This document shows positions 47,744 to 59,408 of a DNA stretch of 64,000 nucleotides, in pieces. The position numbers and the translations under genes were made by a program. Every line of letters begins with the position of its first letter. Within the stretch, counting starts at the first letter, position 1. The stretch lies in assembly GCA_037447655.1 (NCBI GenBank), contig JBBHKE010002557.1:124001-188000 (forward strand), given 5' to 3'. The DNA is from Zygnema cylindricum (Eukaryota; Streptophyta; Zygnematophyceae; Zygnematales; Zygnemataceae). The notes below the pieces were generated by a model. That model searched no databases. It saw only the letters and a list, made by a program, of their open reading frames with translations, and was not told the origin of the DNA.

Positions 47744-48497
47744 GTACCGAAGTCAACGAAGACGTAGAAGTATTCCATTGGAGGACGCTTGTGCGAAGTG
47801 GTAAACCGGTTACTTGCATTATTGCAGAAAGAATTTCTGACGCAATCCAACTGGAAGTGGGTTCACAGTTTCACATTGATTAGGGTGAATTTTTATGCAA
47901 GGGTCCGATCAGCTGAAATTTCTTTTTAAGTTTTAACGTTCACTCTCAAGGTTAAACGCCATTGAGCCCCCGTTTCGGTGTCGTATGCAATGATAGAAGC
48001 GAAAACAAGATTTTATTGGTCCAATCTTCCGTTCAGGACTGCAGTTACAAATAATAAAGGCGACCTTAACGGAACAGGATCTTGCATAAATGTTCACTCT
48101 AACCAGTGATAGACGCTTTCAACAATAGACTGAATTGGGTGTGTCAAAAACAATGCGTGGCAGCAACCACACCCGAATTTTATGCTGATCTGTACGATAT
48201 TCGTTCAGATTATGTAATTGACTCATCATGGACACGCCGTCATGCCTTTAAATTTGCGAAACTGCTGTGTTTTTTGGAAAACTGATAGATGTTTTAGATG
48301 CGTACTGTGCGCGTCTCTATACGCGTACAGTACGTGGTCATCACATATAGCGTTTTCCACTGTTTTCGCACATTTGAACGATGTCGTCAGCAGACACGGT
48401 ACGGCGGACATAACGACGCCCTTACCGTAAAATAAGGAATCCATGGTGATCCTAAATTTGAAATTTTGAATCGACCCCACCCTACAAATTTTCAGCC
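47744..48497. promoter_or_regulatory. Probable divergent promoter region
   Basis: If the candidate exon above is right, this 754-bp stretch separates divergent starts of the LTO1-like gene (minus) and the hydrolase-family gene (plus). No TATA box or other element can be assigned with confidence. Confidence 0.3.
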
Positions 48498-51400
48498 ATG
48501 TCTAAGCGCTTCTCTCTTACTTTTAGAGGTCTCCGAGCTGTCGTTGCCAAAGAGAACTGTGAAAGCTATTTTCGTGACAATTATTTACAACGAAACGTCT
48601 TCCAGCCCATGGTTAACACTTCTTCCTCTGCAGTTGCCTGTCCTTTTCCTGTTCCGTTTAGTGCTTATTATTCTTGTGATTCTTTTATTTCTCCAGAGCC
48701 TCTAGAACTTTCTCGCCTTCAAAAACTTTCAAATGATCACATACAAGGACATTCACAAACAAAGTTTGGCAAGAATTTGTCGTTTTGTAGAGGCTTTCAC
48801 ACTAGACTTGCCACGTGTCAATCCAATGGACAACCTAATGATGCTAATTCGGAGGCCTCTTCAGGAGGAATTGCAAAATATTTGGAAGATCTTCCTCGGA
48901 AAACCTTCTTGAACTCTTTGCTGCTCCAGTTTCGGTGTGTAATTTTGCCTTTACATTTTTTTTTTCTTTTTGGTTTTTGGTTTTTTGGTATTTGGTTTGT
49001 GGTTTTTGGTTTAAGATTTTTCTAACAGCGAGTATTTTTTTTAAGCCCTAGACATTTCTATTCTGAGACTTTTTTTGAGTTTAAACCTGCTCAATGGGAC
49101 ACATCAGTAATGATTTTTTTTATTTTTATTCTTTTCAATGAATAATGTTTTTAGCTTTCTCTATTGGTGTGTTTTTTTTTTCAGTATGTGGTATTTAGTG
49201 TACTAAGTGTATCTACCTTAAACACCGTTTCAATGTCATCTTTAAAAATTAGTTAAAATAAAAAAAAAACTTGAATGTCATGCCACAGCAATACTTTTTT
49301 TTTTAGGCTCATTCTCCAATAGAAAGGAGCAATATAGTTTTGTGAAATAAAGTTGAAAGTGATAAAATTTTGAGTGTTCAATCCTCTATGGATATGTTTA
49401 GATCCACTTCTTAAGCCTCAATCTCCGTTTATGTTTTAAAAAAAGCAATTACTCCTTAATTGTTGACCATGTCTTTAAAAAAAAAAAAGCATTATAGGGT
49501 ATTGCTGTACATAAAAATACTTATTGTGTGGTGGAAAATTCTTGCATTTTCATCTTTCTCAGTCTTTGATTATACTACAGATATTGATTTCCGTTTTATC
49601 GACTGAAATCGCTTGGTTTGGAGCACAAACAGTGTTAATTATACTCCTTTGGAGCTTTTAAAAGCAGAGGTACCAAATTTCTGGTGTCATTGGACATTGT
49701 TATTGAATAGCATGAAATAACTGATGTATGTTGAATAATGAATATTCAGTGTTTTAAGGTTTTGAATTTTGCCTTTGTTAAATCTCTGAGTTTAGATCGT
49801 CGTTCTAAAAAGAATGTATTTGTGGATGGATTTTTATTTTTTGAAAAGTTGATTCAAGAGTATGAGCCACTCCCTACTGAGTGAATTTCTTTTTTTCTTG
49901 GTCGTACGAACCACACATAATGAACTTTCGTTTTCTTTAATTTCTTAATGCTTGTGACAAAGATAGGAATGCTGTGTGCTTGTCATTGTTTGCGCTCTTT
50001 TTCTTGTGATATATAGGACTTGCTTTATCTGATCAACAGCAACTTGGGTTCTTTCAGTAGATTCTCGCGGTCATAGTTCCTTTTTTGATGGCCCCTGTTA
50101 AAAGCAAAAGGTAACTCAGCTTGTCAGTGCACCTCATAAATCCTGAAATTGTTAGAAAATTAACTAGTCACTGTTAAACTGTATCAGACTTGTGTGAAGT
50201 AATTGTTTGCAAGTTTATAATGTGACAATGTCTTTGCCGCTTTTGCTTTTGCTGGGAAGTTCAGGAGTGAACCAAGGATGGCGGAAAATGAGAATTTTTT
50301 GAGGGAACAAATTGAAGATAAGTTTGAGCAGTGCATGGGGAGACATAAGGAGTTGCTTGTGGATGGCCGGGCTAATGCTCATCTTCAGGTCACCTCACTC
50401 ATCCTATAGGACATTTTTAAATTTTGTCTTACATCCTGAATGGGTCTTAAATCTTTTTCTTTTCTGGCAATGTTGGTAGTTGATGGACAATGTAGCTTGG
50501 ACATGTTGTCTTCGGCATGTCGTCAATGTGACTCGAGTGAGAAGTTGGAGTGTTCAAAGATAAATAGTGAGCGCTGCGATTTTGGATGGCGAACATTCAA
50601 CAATGGGCGTTGTTTGTTATTGACCATCATTTTTAAGAAAATTGACTAGGGAGCATAGAGGTTATCGTATTAAATGTTGAAAGCATAACATTGATCGTTA
50701 AAAACGAAGCACCAACCATTATTGCAATTGGACACAAAATTTGATTGTCCATGTCACACTATACACTGACCAAGTTGTAATCTGATCAAACTAAAAGTCA
50801 ATTGAGATTGGACATGAAATTCAATTGCCTCCTCCATGTATACTGTTGACCAGACAAGAAATTGATACTACAATGTTATTAGAAAGATTAGTATGGCATT
50901 TGTCTGCGAACCCAGTTGCCTCTTCAGTAATTACTGTTGGGCAAACAAGAAGCACTAAAATGTTTTTATACAGAGGAATTTGACAGCAACAGACTATTAC
51001 TAAACAGTCGTTAGACAGTGACAATGAGAAACCCATACGATTATAAGACAGAGAATCTGACAAGAAGATTAGAATGTTATTAAACTAGAGACAGCAATAT
51101 TTTAGACAAAGAAACTAATACAAAATATTATTAGGCAAAGAATTCAATACCAGAATGTTTTTAGGTGAAGAGACCAATACTAAGATGTTGTCAGACAAAG
51201 AAACCAATATAAAAATGATATTAATGTTATCAGACAAAGGTACCAAAGCTAACATATTATTAGATAAAAAAGCAATACTGAAATGTCATCAGGCAAATAA
51301 TCCAATACCAAAAATGTTATTTGATAGGAAATTTTGACAGCGACAAGCCAGTACTAGAATGATTTTAGACAAAGAAGCCAATAGAAAAAATGTTATCACG

Positions 51401-54400
51401 CAAAGAAACTTATACTAACATGTTATAAGATAAAGATACTAGACAGAGGAATCTGACAGCAACAGAGCAGATATCAAACCGTTAGCCAATGTTGAACTGT
51501 TAGTAGACAGGAAATCTCACAGTAACAAACCAATTAAGATATTTTTTGACAAAGAAACCAATCGTAAAATGTTGGTAGACACAGAAATTGATGGCGACAC
51601 TGCCCATCATGTAAAGGAATCATTAGCATTAAAGTGAAATCAGTCTGGATAATACTAATCCAGGTCAGAGTGACGTGGCCGGTCTAAGGCCATCCCCTTA
51701 AATAGTGTTATCTTATGATGTTTGGCCAGAAAAAGTCATGGCCGAATTAGTGTTATTAACTTTATGACTCCTGGCCAAAAACAGTTGCAACAAAATTCGC
51801 TTATTAACCTCAGTATCGATGGGCAGTGTATAGTGAGTTATTAATGTGAACAACCACTCTAAAACATTTCTTGCCACGCAGCACATTATAGGCCACTTAA
51901 CTAAATACTGTTATTAACATTTTTTTTGAATTTGGGTCAAGTAAACTCTCCCACCGATTTGGAATAGTGTTATTAACACTAAGGGTTTTGTTCGCTGTCG
52001 GCTTATCTCGGCAGATTAGCTTATCTCCCTGTTTTTTCTGCCTGCAACTCACCATTACAACAGATGTTTTGGTTTCCGCTGTGTCTTTGGCATAAGGTAC
52101 AGGGAATCTTCAAAATATTTTGGCAAAGAATTGAAATAACAAGGATGGTTGTATCCATGTTTAGTTTTTTTGTGATTTTTTGTGTCACATATGCGCCAGC
52201 TTATAGCCCCAACAGAGATACGCAAAAGACAAGGGAATGTAACGGTATTCTGCATTTTTTTTCTTTTTTCGTCAAAACAATATTCTTTAGATTTCGCTTT
52301 CATACATGTGCGGACCTAGATTATATGGTCATCGGCAGAACTTTTGGAAAGGAATTGGAACATGGAAACTAAAATTTCATAAGGTTAAAGCTAACATCTG
52401 TCACTAATGTTAACGATTTTTAAGTGTGTTTATTTGTACGGCTCAAGAATACTGGTGCCACACTGTAAGTTCCTTTCTGCTTCTGGATTTCGCATACCTG
52501 GACAGCTCGGAAAGTACATATTTGATGTAATCGGCAAGTTGAAGATAAGCCGACAGCAAACAAGCCCCTAATTTCTGATTTTTGGCCAGAAAAAGTGGCA
52601 ACCGAATTGGTGTTATTAACACTATTTTATGACCTTTGGCCGAAATTTCGCGACCGAATTAGTGTTATTGAGACTTATGGCGATGGGCTGTGTATTTTTA
52701 CGGTATTCCCTCCCTCGTATTCCGTCCTTTGGCTGTGGCTTGGAAACGGGCTTGTCGTCATAGAAGCCATTACTGTTTTCAGCACTATTTTATGATTTTC
52801 TGCCAAGAAAACTCTTCCTGGAAATATAGTGGTTAACGCTAATAGCGATTGATGGTGTAGTCTTGCATAGTCACAGAATCGTCTTCCGTCCTTTTGCTGT
52901 GGCTCGAAAACAACTCCGTTGCCGTCATAGAAGCCGTTAGTGTTTCTAACACTGTTTTACGATGTTTGGCCAAAAAAAGTCACGACCGAATTAGTGTTGC
53001 TAACATTGTTATGATTTTCGGCCAGAAAACTCTCCCTCGAATCGGAATGACTAAACACTAATAACATTTTTTTTGTAGATGGCTGCGATCGTGGCGGCCT
53101 CGTATTCAGTCCTTTTGCCGTGGCTCGGGAACGACTCTGTTGCCGTCATAGAAGCCATCAAGCAGCCGGCCGGAGCAGCCGCTTCAGATATCGTAAAAGT
53201 TGTCCAAAAAGTGGCTCTTTTTTTGACGTGGAATAAGATGAAATACGCTTCCAATATGCTTCAAAACATGCAATCGGACTATGGAAAGGCTTTTACTTTT
53301 GAAAATTACAACAACGACGAGTGAGGCTTTTTTTCTTCTATTTTTGATTTTGTGTGTGTGTTTTGATATCATTTGGGTTTTCCTTCTTCATGGTTTTTGT
53401 TGCCAGTTGTAGATGTTACAAGAGAATTTGTCCTGTCATTGTAAAGTGTCGAGGAGAGATAGAATTCTAGGCTTTTTTGTATTTCAACTCATTAAAACCT
53501 GAATTTCCCTACAGTTTTAGGACATATATAATCACAAACTAGGGGCTTTGAAAGGAACATTTACAAGACGAGAGGGATGTATTCATAGCCTCAGGGGCTA
53601 ACAATTCATATGTTTTGAAAAGTGTATTAATCTACTCTTTTTTTGGCCACACACATCGTATAAATTCTCAAAAAGTGCCAGAAAACAAATGCTCAGAAAA
53701 TTCGTGGAATTTTTAAAGAGCCTTTATAATCACTCGATTCCAAATAATACATGTCCAAATGACAATACATCTCTTGATCTTCCTTTTTTGCGAGGGAGGA
53801 ACAGAGGCCACGAGGCTCGGGTAACTCGATGTTTGTATCATTCCGTTTTTGAGAAGGAGGGTTTTCCGGAACTAACTTCCATATTCTGTGCCATGGATCA
53901 ACTGTGGTATGTTTTTAGTTTTTCCTTGTTGAATTATCTTCCTAGTTGCTCATCTACTTTCTATTTATGGAGAGAAGTAGGATGTTTCTTTTTCTTGCTT
54001 TTCTCTGAATATGATGTGTTTTCAATTTCATGTAAATGCAAACGTAAGTGTAAGTGTGTGAATGTGAATGAATGTAACTGCAAATAAAAATGCAAAATGT
54101 AAGTATAAATAAAAATGCAAATGTAAGTGTAAATAAAAATGCGAATGTAAGTATAAATGAAAATGCAAATGTAAGTGTAAATAAAAATGCAAATGTAAGT
54201 GTAAATAAAAATGGAAATGTAAGTGTAAATAAAAATGCAAAGGTAAGTGTAAATAAAAATGCAAATGTAAGTGTAAATAAAAATGGAAATGTAAGTGTAA
54301 ATAAAAATGCAAATGTAAGTATAAATAAAAATGCAAATGTAAGTGTAAATAAAAATGCAAATGTAAGTGTAAATAAAAATGCAAATGTAAGTATAAATAA

Positions 54401-55210
54401 AAAAAATCAAATGTATATAAATAATAAAAAAAAGCAAATATGAATATTAATAAAATAAAATGCAAATGTGGTGTAATAAAAGCAAAGTGGAGTAAAATAA
54501 ATACAAAATGTAAAACGGGTGTAGAATAAAAATGCAAATGTAAGAGATTAAATAAATAAAACTGTAAATAAAAATGAAATGTAAGTATGAAATGTAAAAT
54601 GGAAATAGAAAGTGAGTATAATAAAAAAAATACAAAATATGAAATGTAATAAAATAGAAAATATGAATATTAATAAAAATGCAAATGTAAGTGTAAATAA
54701 AAATGCAAATGTAAGTGTAAATAAAAATGCAAATGTAAGTGTAAATAAAAATGCAAATGTAAGTGTAAATAAAAATGCAAATGTAAGTGTAAATAAAAAT
54801 GCAAATGTAAGTGTAAATAAAAATGCAAACGTAAGTATAAATAAAAATGCAAATGTAAGTGTAAATAAAAATGCAAATGTAAGTGTAAATAAAAATTCAA
54901 ATGTAAGTATAAATGGACAAGTTAATTTTGATGTCAGTTAATGTGAAAAATGCTTTAGAATCTTGTGTCGAGGAGGCTTTGGGCTTTACTTCAATTTTTT
55001 CTGCCTATCGGTTAGTTTGCTTTTAAGAGTAACTTTTTCTGCTTTATTTGGTTTGTTTTAAAAGAAACTATGAATGCTTTTTTGTTGACCTATTTTTACA
55101 GGTTCACTCAACTTGATCCTACTCGAGACGGCGTTCAATTTGAAAGGCCTACAACTCTCGCCGAAGGTGGAAATTGTTGCAGGTTTATTGTAAAGAAGGT
55201 TAACAAGTGA
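48498..55210 (+). CDS. L-2-amino-thiazoline-4-carboxylic acid hydrolase family protein, five exons
   Basis: Exons 48498-48934, 50265-50388, 53079-53320, 53805-53906 and 55102-55210 join without a break into 1014 nt, 337 aa. All introns are GT-AG and phases agree (2,0,2,2). The C-terminal ~190 residues match the ATC_hydrolase pattern (PF14196 by my recognition): [20 protein letters not shown] (183-202), [20 protein letters not shown] and its CAMDQLW end (276-302), and [11 protein letters not shown] (about 319-329), where bacterial members usually have GG..CDFR. Bacterial ATC hydrolase opens the thiazoline ring on the way to L-cysteine; the plant substrate is unknown. The N-terminal ~110 residues begin basic and Ser-rich ([18 protein letters not shown]), consistent with an organelle transit peptide. 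Start chosen as first ATG of the frame. Confidence 0.88.
51596..51830. mobile_element. MITE of the CACTG family in intron 2
   Basis: CACTGCCCATC at the left (51598) and GATGGGCAGTGTA at the right (ends 51830); short perfect TIR of 11 bp. The left flank is GA, not TA. Confidence 0.55.
52712..52770 (+). pseudogene. Partial copy of hydrolase exon 3 (copy A)
   Basis: TCGTATTCCGTCCTTTGGCT...ATAGAAGCCAT aligns over about 59 bp with 53099-53158 of exon 3 and reads [19 protein letters not shown] against [20 protein letters not shown]. No acceptor or donor flanks it, so it is not a usable exon. Confidence 0.8.
52879..52937 (+). pseudogene. Partial copy of hydrolase exon 3 (copy B)
   Basis: ATCGTCTTCCGTCCTTTTGC...ATAGAAGCCGTT aligns with the same part of exon 3 and reads [20 protein letters not shown]. 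It is preceded by TCACAG and followed by GTTAGT, which could act as weak splice sites; its use would not keep the family pattern. Confidence 0.8.
54085..54412. repeat. 24-bp AT-rich minisatellite, block 1 (intron 4)
   Basis: Tandem AAATAAAAATGCAAATGTAA-type unit of 24 bp, about 13 copies with small variants (GCAAAT/GGAAAT, AGTGT/AGTAT). Because 24 is a multiple of 3, it is open in several frames on both strands. Confidence 0.92.
54670..54912. repeat. 24-bp AT-rich minisatellite, block 2 (intron 4)
   Basis: Same 24-bp unit as block 1, about ten more homogeneous copies, separated from it by about 260 bp of decayed repeat. Confidence 0.92.
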
Positions 55211-55234
55211 AAATATTAATAACATTTTTTGGAA

Positions 55235-56215
55235 ACGACCGATATCGGCTACACCAGTAATACCTGTAAAACAGACTCTTTTCATAGTCGCATTTACTTG
55301 CTAATATTAATCACATGCAAAATGTAAAAGTATGGAAATTTGAAATTCTTTTCAAAAAAAAGTAAAATCATGGTAAGTCTGTTTATTTTTTGTAAAAGTT
55401 GTGTATCGAGGGCCTTGCCGATATTCGATATAAATCTATTTTTGGTACTTCATTATCAGCATATCGCCTTTATATATAAGTTTCAATATCGCGATTTTTG
55501 CGACATCTCGGTCGATATGCCGATAAATATATATCGTAATGTATCGAATTGCCAAATTGGGTTCCAAAAATCAAATGAAAAGGTTGAGGATCTTCCGATT
55601 CACCGTACAGCATTGGGTACTGCAGTTGTGGCCAGACCTCCCCACTTCCCACCAAATACATTGCGATAATGTTTGTTTGTCCCGAAGCGATATATCGAGC
55701 CCCTTGAATACTCAACACTAATTTTTTGTCATTGTACTCTACTGTAGTGTATGTTACGTATTGAGGGAGAGTGAATGGGTGTGAGAGAGAGGGGTAGGGA
55801 AGGGAGCGAGCGAGTGAGCGAGTGTCCCAAAAATGATCTGCTTCAATGCGATTGATACCCTACGATTGCAGTGGATTTATTCGCACCGTCAATTCCACTA
55901 TGAACCTGGATTGTAGATAACGCTCAGCGTGACCTAATGCTGCGGTGGCCAATCACCGGACAATGAAGTACAAACAGGTACAGTATTCTCTACGGTCAAA
56001 AGTTATTTAAGGGGATGTTAGAGTTTTTAGGGCACATTCCTGTACGTTCCCTTATATTTCGATACAACTGCCTTAGATTCTGGTACACCTTCCGTATAGT
56101 TTTGTACATTTCCGTATATATTTCGTACTTTTTCAGATTTTTTAGGACTTTTTTAGGGACACGCTTTTCGTTCGTACAATTTTGTAAGGTGAAACTACGA
56201 AATTTACGAAAAGAA
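55235..56215 (+). repeat. 1-kb segmental repeat, copy 1
   Basis: It begins about 25 bp after the hydrolase stop codon and matches 57832-59408 apart from a MITE present only in the latter. It contains a hAT-like MITE, a GAGAGAGA tract and a GTAC-rich tail. Confidence 0.85.
55393..55720 (+). mobile_element. hAT-like MITE, copy 1 (TSD ATTTTTTG)
   Basis: 328 bp. Flanked by ATTTTTTG on both sides (55385-55392 and 55721-55728). The right end is CAACACTA; the left end is decayed (TAAAAGTTG). It is rich in CGATAT words. The same insertion occurs at 57998, so it predates the segmental duplication. Confidence 0.75.
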
Positions 56216-57831
56216 TTGCGTGGTTCACACTTGGAAAAATGGGAAAACGATGTCATAAATTTTGGGATCCGTACGCCATATTTCATAAAATGACAAAATA
56301 CGCCGCGGTGACAGTTGGGACGGTCGGTTTCGAACGTTTTGGAGCGTAGCGTCGGAAAAAAAATGCAGTTTTAAGCGTCAAAACCTGACAGCTGCGAATA
56401 CCGAACAGCAACTGCCGTCCGCCATCGGACATCATGTTCGGAATGCACTTTTTCGTTTTTGAAGAATTACGAAACGAAGCGCACGGACGTAAACCGTACA
56501 AGATATTTTTACCTCGCAAACTTATGAACAATCTAGACGACCAATCAGGTAAGAGAACATGTAATGTAAAAAAAAATATATATATACCGATGGAAAAAAT
56601 AAAAATACAAACAAATAAATGTGCTAAACTTCTAATACTAATAACCGTGTTAATACTAATTAAACACTATTAATAACTGTACTAACACCACACCGTCGAT
56701 CGTATTTAGCGTGTAGAAATTATTAGTGTGTAGAACAACTTAGTGTCATGTACACTATTTTTGACTTAGAAAAATTTCGAAAAAAAAGTTGTGCACTAAT
56801 TTTTCAACGAACGCCAATATGGGTACAGCTGATTTGTCGAGAGGATATTCACAGTAATATAGGTAAAAGTATAAACTCTGAAAATTCGNNNNNNNNNNAA
56901 AATCGGTTTGTTTTTTTGTGTTTTTAGCTCACAACGAATTTCTTTTCTCTTTTGATTATTTTTATTATTGTTATTATAATTGTTATTTTTATTATATTTA
57001 TGATTTTAGGTGGCTGTTTAAACTGGTAAACGTTCTCTTTTAAAGGTTAAATTTTCATTTTTTTAAATCATGGCAGTTATTATTTTTATTAGTTTTCTCT
57101 TTTCTTTAAGCAACACTCGATTTTTGTGTTTTTTTGTTTGGCTAAAACATAAAAACACAAAAAGGACAAAAGGACAACAAAAGGACAAAAAGACTGAAAA
57201 GAAAAACTAAGTGCGAAGGACAAAAAAAGACAAAAATGCGGAGTTACAAAAAGACATGCAAACCATTTGAATGCGATGACAAATGCACAAAAGGACAAAA
57301 CATTTTTGTCTTTTTCTGGACAGGTTGGAACTCACGAGGAGCTTCTGGAGTTAAACGGAGAATACGCTCGACTCAACCAAAGACAACTCAACGTGATAGC
57401 TTAACTTCCCAAAGAGAAATAGAAAAAAAAAAAAAAATCTCTTAGTGGGAAAGGTTCTGATTTGTTAATAATTCTTTTCTCCTTTCGCCCTTATTTTTTT
57501 TTCTTATTTTTCTCTTTTTTTATTCATTTTTTGCCAAAACGGTTAAAAAATAGTTATATATATATATATTATATATTCGATTGTTTGGTGGGATAATTTG
57601 ACGTAATTATTGAATCATATTTTTTCTCCTTCCTTCCCTTCCTCCCTCACTCCCTCCCTCCCTCTCCCCCTCTGCAAGAAAAAATCGGGCCTTGAGCTGA
57701 ACCTCTCCTCTCCTCTCCTCTCCTCTCCTCTACTCCCTCTTCTCCCTCTCCTCTCTTCTCGCCATGTGATATGTCAAGCCCCTTTGCTGTTGAATAACCA
57801 ATAATAGCAATTGTTGGAATTATTGCGATAG
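56216..57831. other. Intergenic DNA with MITE end and N gap
   Basis: A MITE-type end ACACCGTCGATCGTATTTAGCG lies near 56693. There is a 10-N gap at 56889-56898, and pyrimidine microsatellites (CTCCCT, CTCCTCT) at about 57625-57760. No gene recognised. Confidence 0.45.
56889..56898. other. Assembly gap (10 N)
   Basis: Ten N; true size unknown. Confidence 0.99.
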
Positions 57832-57997
57832 AAAATTTACCGATATCGAAGACCAGTAATACCTGTAAAAATGACCTTTTCATAGTCGTACATTTACTTG
57901 TTCAATAGTAATCACATGTAAAATGCAAAAGTATGGAAATTTGTGTACCTCGAAAAAAAAAAAAGCTCAAATCATGGGCAAGTCTGTCTATTTTTTG

Positions 57998-58337
57998 TAG
58001 TGTTGTGCATCGAGGGCCCCTTGCCGATATTCGATATGTACCTATTTTTGGGTACCCCGTCATCGATATATCGTCTCGATATATACAGAAGCTCAATATC
58101 GCGATATTTTCGCGACATATCGGCTCGATATGCCGATAAATATATACCGCGATGTATCGAAGTGGAATTGGGTTCCAAAAAAAAATCAAATGAAAGGGGT
58201 TGGTGATCTTCCGTACGATTCACCGTACAGTATTTTCGTACTGCAGTTGTACAGACCCCCACTTCCCACCAAATACATTGCGATAATGTTTGTTGGTCCC
58301 GAAGCGATATATCGAGCCCCTTGAATACTCAACACTA
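57998..58337 (+). mobile_element. hAT-like MITE, copy 2 (TSD ATTTTTTG)
   Basis: 340 bp with ends TAGTGTTG and CAACACTA, flanked by the 8-bp direct repeat ATTTTTTG (57990-57997, 58338-58345). An 8-bp duplication with TAGTG/CAGTG-type ends is the hAT signature. No transposase is encoded. Confidence 0.85.
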
Positions 58338-58451
58338 ATTTTTTGTCATTGTACTCTACTGTAGTGTATGTTACGTATTGAGGGAGAGTGAATGGGTGTG
58401 AGAGAGAGGGGGAGGGAAGGGAGCGAGTGAGCGAGTTTCACAAAAATGAGC

Positions 58452-59011
58452 TACACCGCCAATCGCTATTTGCGTATAAGTTTCTTTAGCGTGTATGAAG
58501 AATTACCGTGGTTTGCGCTAATTAAGAATTTGGAAATTTTGAAAAAAAACATACATTCTAATTGTTTAATTATGGTAATTTGGCTCTTTGAAAAAAAAAT
58601 GTCGGTCGCAAAAATGCTTACACTGATATAGGTATTTTTACAAAATCTGACAAATCGTACACAAATCGTACGTTTACACAGTCGAAACGTGGTTGTTAGA
58701 CGGATATGTGCGAACGTGATATTTGACAACCCGATTTCATCCCCATTTTAGAGCGCATATTCTCATGCGTCTGCAGTTACTAAAACTCATTAATTATACT
58801 TATTCACTTAAAAAGGTACAAGTTTGTACGGTATGACACGTACCGTACACCACACTATTTAAAGGACAACGTACTTCCGTTTTTTCCGGTACTTGGAAAT
58901 TAACCCTAAATAGAGTAAAGAAAAAATAGAATAAACTACGCTATTTGAGAATAAAAAAAAAAAAGCGGGACGGAATTAGCGTACACTACGCTAATAGCGA
59001 TTGGCGGTGTA
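58452..59011. mobile_element. TA-flanked MITE with related empty site
   Basis: TACACCGCCAATCGCTATTTGCG and the right-end reverse complement TACACCGCCAATCGCTATTAGCG, 22 of 23 matching; 560 bp. The paralogous sequence near 55838-55858 lacks it, with TG at the insertion point. This shows that the element proper is CACC...GGTG and the target duplication is TA. Confidence 0.88.
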
Positions 59012-59408
59012 CTTCACTGCGATTGGTACCCTACGGTTGCAGTGGATATATTCGCACCGTTAATTCCACTATGAACCCGGATTGTAGATAACGCTCAGCG
59101 TGACCTAGTGCTGCAGTGGCCAATCACCGGACTATGAAGTACAAACAGGTACAGTATTCTCTACGGTCAAAAGTTATTTAAGGGGATTTTAGAGTTTTTA
59201 GGGTACATTCCTGTACGTTCCCGTATATTTCGGTACAGCTGCCTTAGATTTTTCGTACTTTTAGGTTTTTAAGGGTACACCTTCCGTATATTTTTGTACA
59301 TTTCCTTATATTTTTCGTACTTTTTTCAGATTTTTTAGGACTTTTTTAAGGACACACTTTTCGTTCGTACAATTTTGTAAGGTGAAACTGTACGAAATTT
59401 ACGAAAAG

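Larger units (their letters stand above)
50389..53078 (+). other. Intron 2 of the hydrolase-family gene, filled with repeats
   Basis: 2.7 kb. About 51050-51590 is a degenerate tandem array of ~31-bp units (GACAAAGAAACCAATACTAA AATGTT type). 51596-51830 is a CACTG-type MITE. 51850-53075 carries several related TGTTATTAACACT/GGCCAGAAAA segments alternating with two partial copies of exon 3. Confidence 0.75.
57832..59408 (+). repeat. 1-kb segmental repeat, copy 2 (with inserted MITE)
   Basis: It matches 55235-56215 in the same orientation. The additional 560 bp are the MITE at 58452-59011. Confidence 0.85.

Noticed and set aside
52712-52937. Exon 3 copies as mutually exclusive alternative exons
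   Set aside because: Copy A has no splice sites and copy B only weak ones; neither carries the rest of the 242-nt exon.
53961-54941. Long ORFs on both strands rich in N/K/V/S or Y/L/H/F
   Set aside because: They are translations of the 24-bp tandem repeat inside intron 4 of the hydrolase gene and have no domain or start context.
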